DNA from: Chromera velia
Lineage: Eukaryota; Sar; Chromeraceae
Length of the DNA stretch: 64,000 nucleotides
Direction: 5' to 3'
NCBI GenBank assembly: GCA_018398765.1
Contig: JAHBMJ010005830.1
Location: 1 to 64,000 of the forward strand
The translations under genes were made by a program, and so were the position numbers. A model generated the notes under the pieces. That model saw nothing but the letters and a program-made list of their open reading frames with translations. It searched no databases and had not been told where the DNA came from. This document shows, piece by piece, positions 63,293-64,000 of this stretch (position 1 is its first letter; each line of letters starts with the position of its first letter).

Positions 63293-63430
63293 AAAAAAGA
63301 AAGAAAGAACAAACGAACGAAAGATCGCGAACAAAAGAATGAAAGAACAAAAGGAAGAACGAAAAAAAGAAAGAAAGAAAAAAAGAAAGAAAGAAAGAAA
63401 GAAAGAAAGAAAAAAAGAAAGAAAGAAAGG
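63240..63430. repeat. (GAAA)n microsatellite, interrupted
   Basis: Two GAAA blocks separated by about 60 bp of degenerate GAAC/GAAA sequence. Shorter GATA and GATC repeats follow at 63525-63720. No gene is seen from here to the window end. Confidence 0.95.
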
Positions 63431-64000
63431 CATACCAACATATATATATGCATCCATACATACAGACAATGTATTGATGGTGAAGATCGCATGCAAGCAA
63501 GGAAAACACCAGCTTACCGATAAAGAGATAGGGATAGGGATAGAGATAGAGAGAGAGAGATAAATAGATAGATAGACTCATACGATAGTTGAATTGGATT
63601 GGGTCGATCGGATCGCCTTTTTTCCGTTCCAATCCTCCCTCTCTCCCTTCTTTCCTTCTTTCCAATTTATTTTTCCTTTTTCAGCAGATTGATAGATCGA
63701 TTGATCGATCGATGCAGAGAGAGATAATATACAGGCAGCCAGAGATCGAATGGATAGACAGATAAACAGACAGCCTACATACAAATAAAACGAACCCACA
63801 CATTCAACAAGGAGTGCGTGCATATGCATTATTAGATTTGAATGCAGCAGCTGTTTACTTATATTGTATCAACATATCCTTTTGTACTTTTTGGGTGGTG
63901 CTGAAGCGTGAACTGACTGATTCCAAAGGCACAAATTTAAAGAAAAGAGAAAAGAATGAAAGCCGTAAAAGAAAGCCGATCGCTTCTGTTCTTTCGGAAT

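Noticed and set aside
63068-63665. Phe/Leu/Ser-rich and Lys/Glu-rich frames
   Set aside because: Both strands of a GAAA repeat; no sequence outside the repeat is protein-like.

Overview
The window is nuclear DNA of an intron-rich protist. GT-AG introns interrupt almost every gene, introns are CT-rich and full of microsatellites, and coding exons are rich in Pro, Gly, Ser, Glu and Lys. Together with a SELENBP1-type methanethiol oxidase, a GPI-transamidase PIG-U and a SUKH protein, this fits a free-living photosynthetic alveolate such as a chromerid (Chromera-like). That placement is an inference; no rRNA or plastid marker is present. Two assembly gaps (N runs) lie at 30243-30805 and 53429-53649.

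Layout: 1.3-6.4 kb, a nine-exon gene of unknown function (+). 7.9-8.6 kb, a truncated retroelement C-terminal domain (+). 8.9-19.4 kb, one long degenerate LINE on the minus strand: coiled-coil ORF1, a CXC-like Cys-rich ORF, AP-type endonuclease, reverse transcriptase and a CCHC tail. A roughly 1.5-kb AT-rich insert of unknown class, bracketed by an 18-bp palindrome, splits its ORF1 part. 20.7-21.6 kb, a repeat-bearing reading frame with an 81-bp unit (-). 22.9-27.8 kb, PIG-U (-). 29.1-34.6 kb, a gene for a membrane protein with a Pro-rich loop (+). 36.6-37.2 kb, a single-exon SMI1/KNR4 (SUKH) gene (-), divergent from the nine-exon methanethiol oxidase at 37.8-41.7 kb (+). 43.7-50.5 kb, a large coiled-coil gene with at least ten exons (-). 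51.5-54.9 kb, another coiled-coil gene (+). 55-64 kb, a repeat desert with small LTR-like fossils facing each other, two 74-bp-period tandem arrays and long microsatellites.

Exon models were chained by hand from open frames, GT/AG sites and intron phase. In the 1.3-kb gene, the oxidase and the 43.7-50.5-kb gene every junction agrees in phase, which is strong internal support. The genes look like unrelated housekeeping or lineage-specific genes and do not form an obvious pathway.

The most unusual signal concerns 3' splice sites. In three introns (about 3.0, 44.3 and 50.5 kb) the acceptor plus the first 25-40 nt of the exon is present twice. In two of them, both in the 43.7-50.5-kb gene, a short hairpin with related CATACAG arms lies between the copies. 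Using the inner acceptor removes the whole insert and leaves the message unchanged, as expected of a self-neutralising, introner-like insertion. In addition, several splice donors are expanded into GTGA or GTCA microsatellites.
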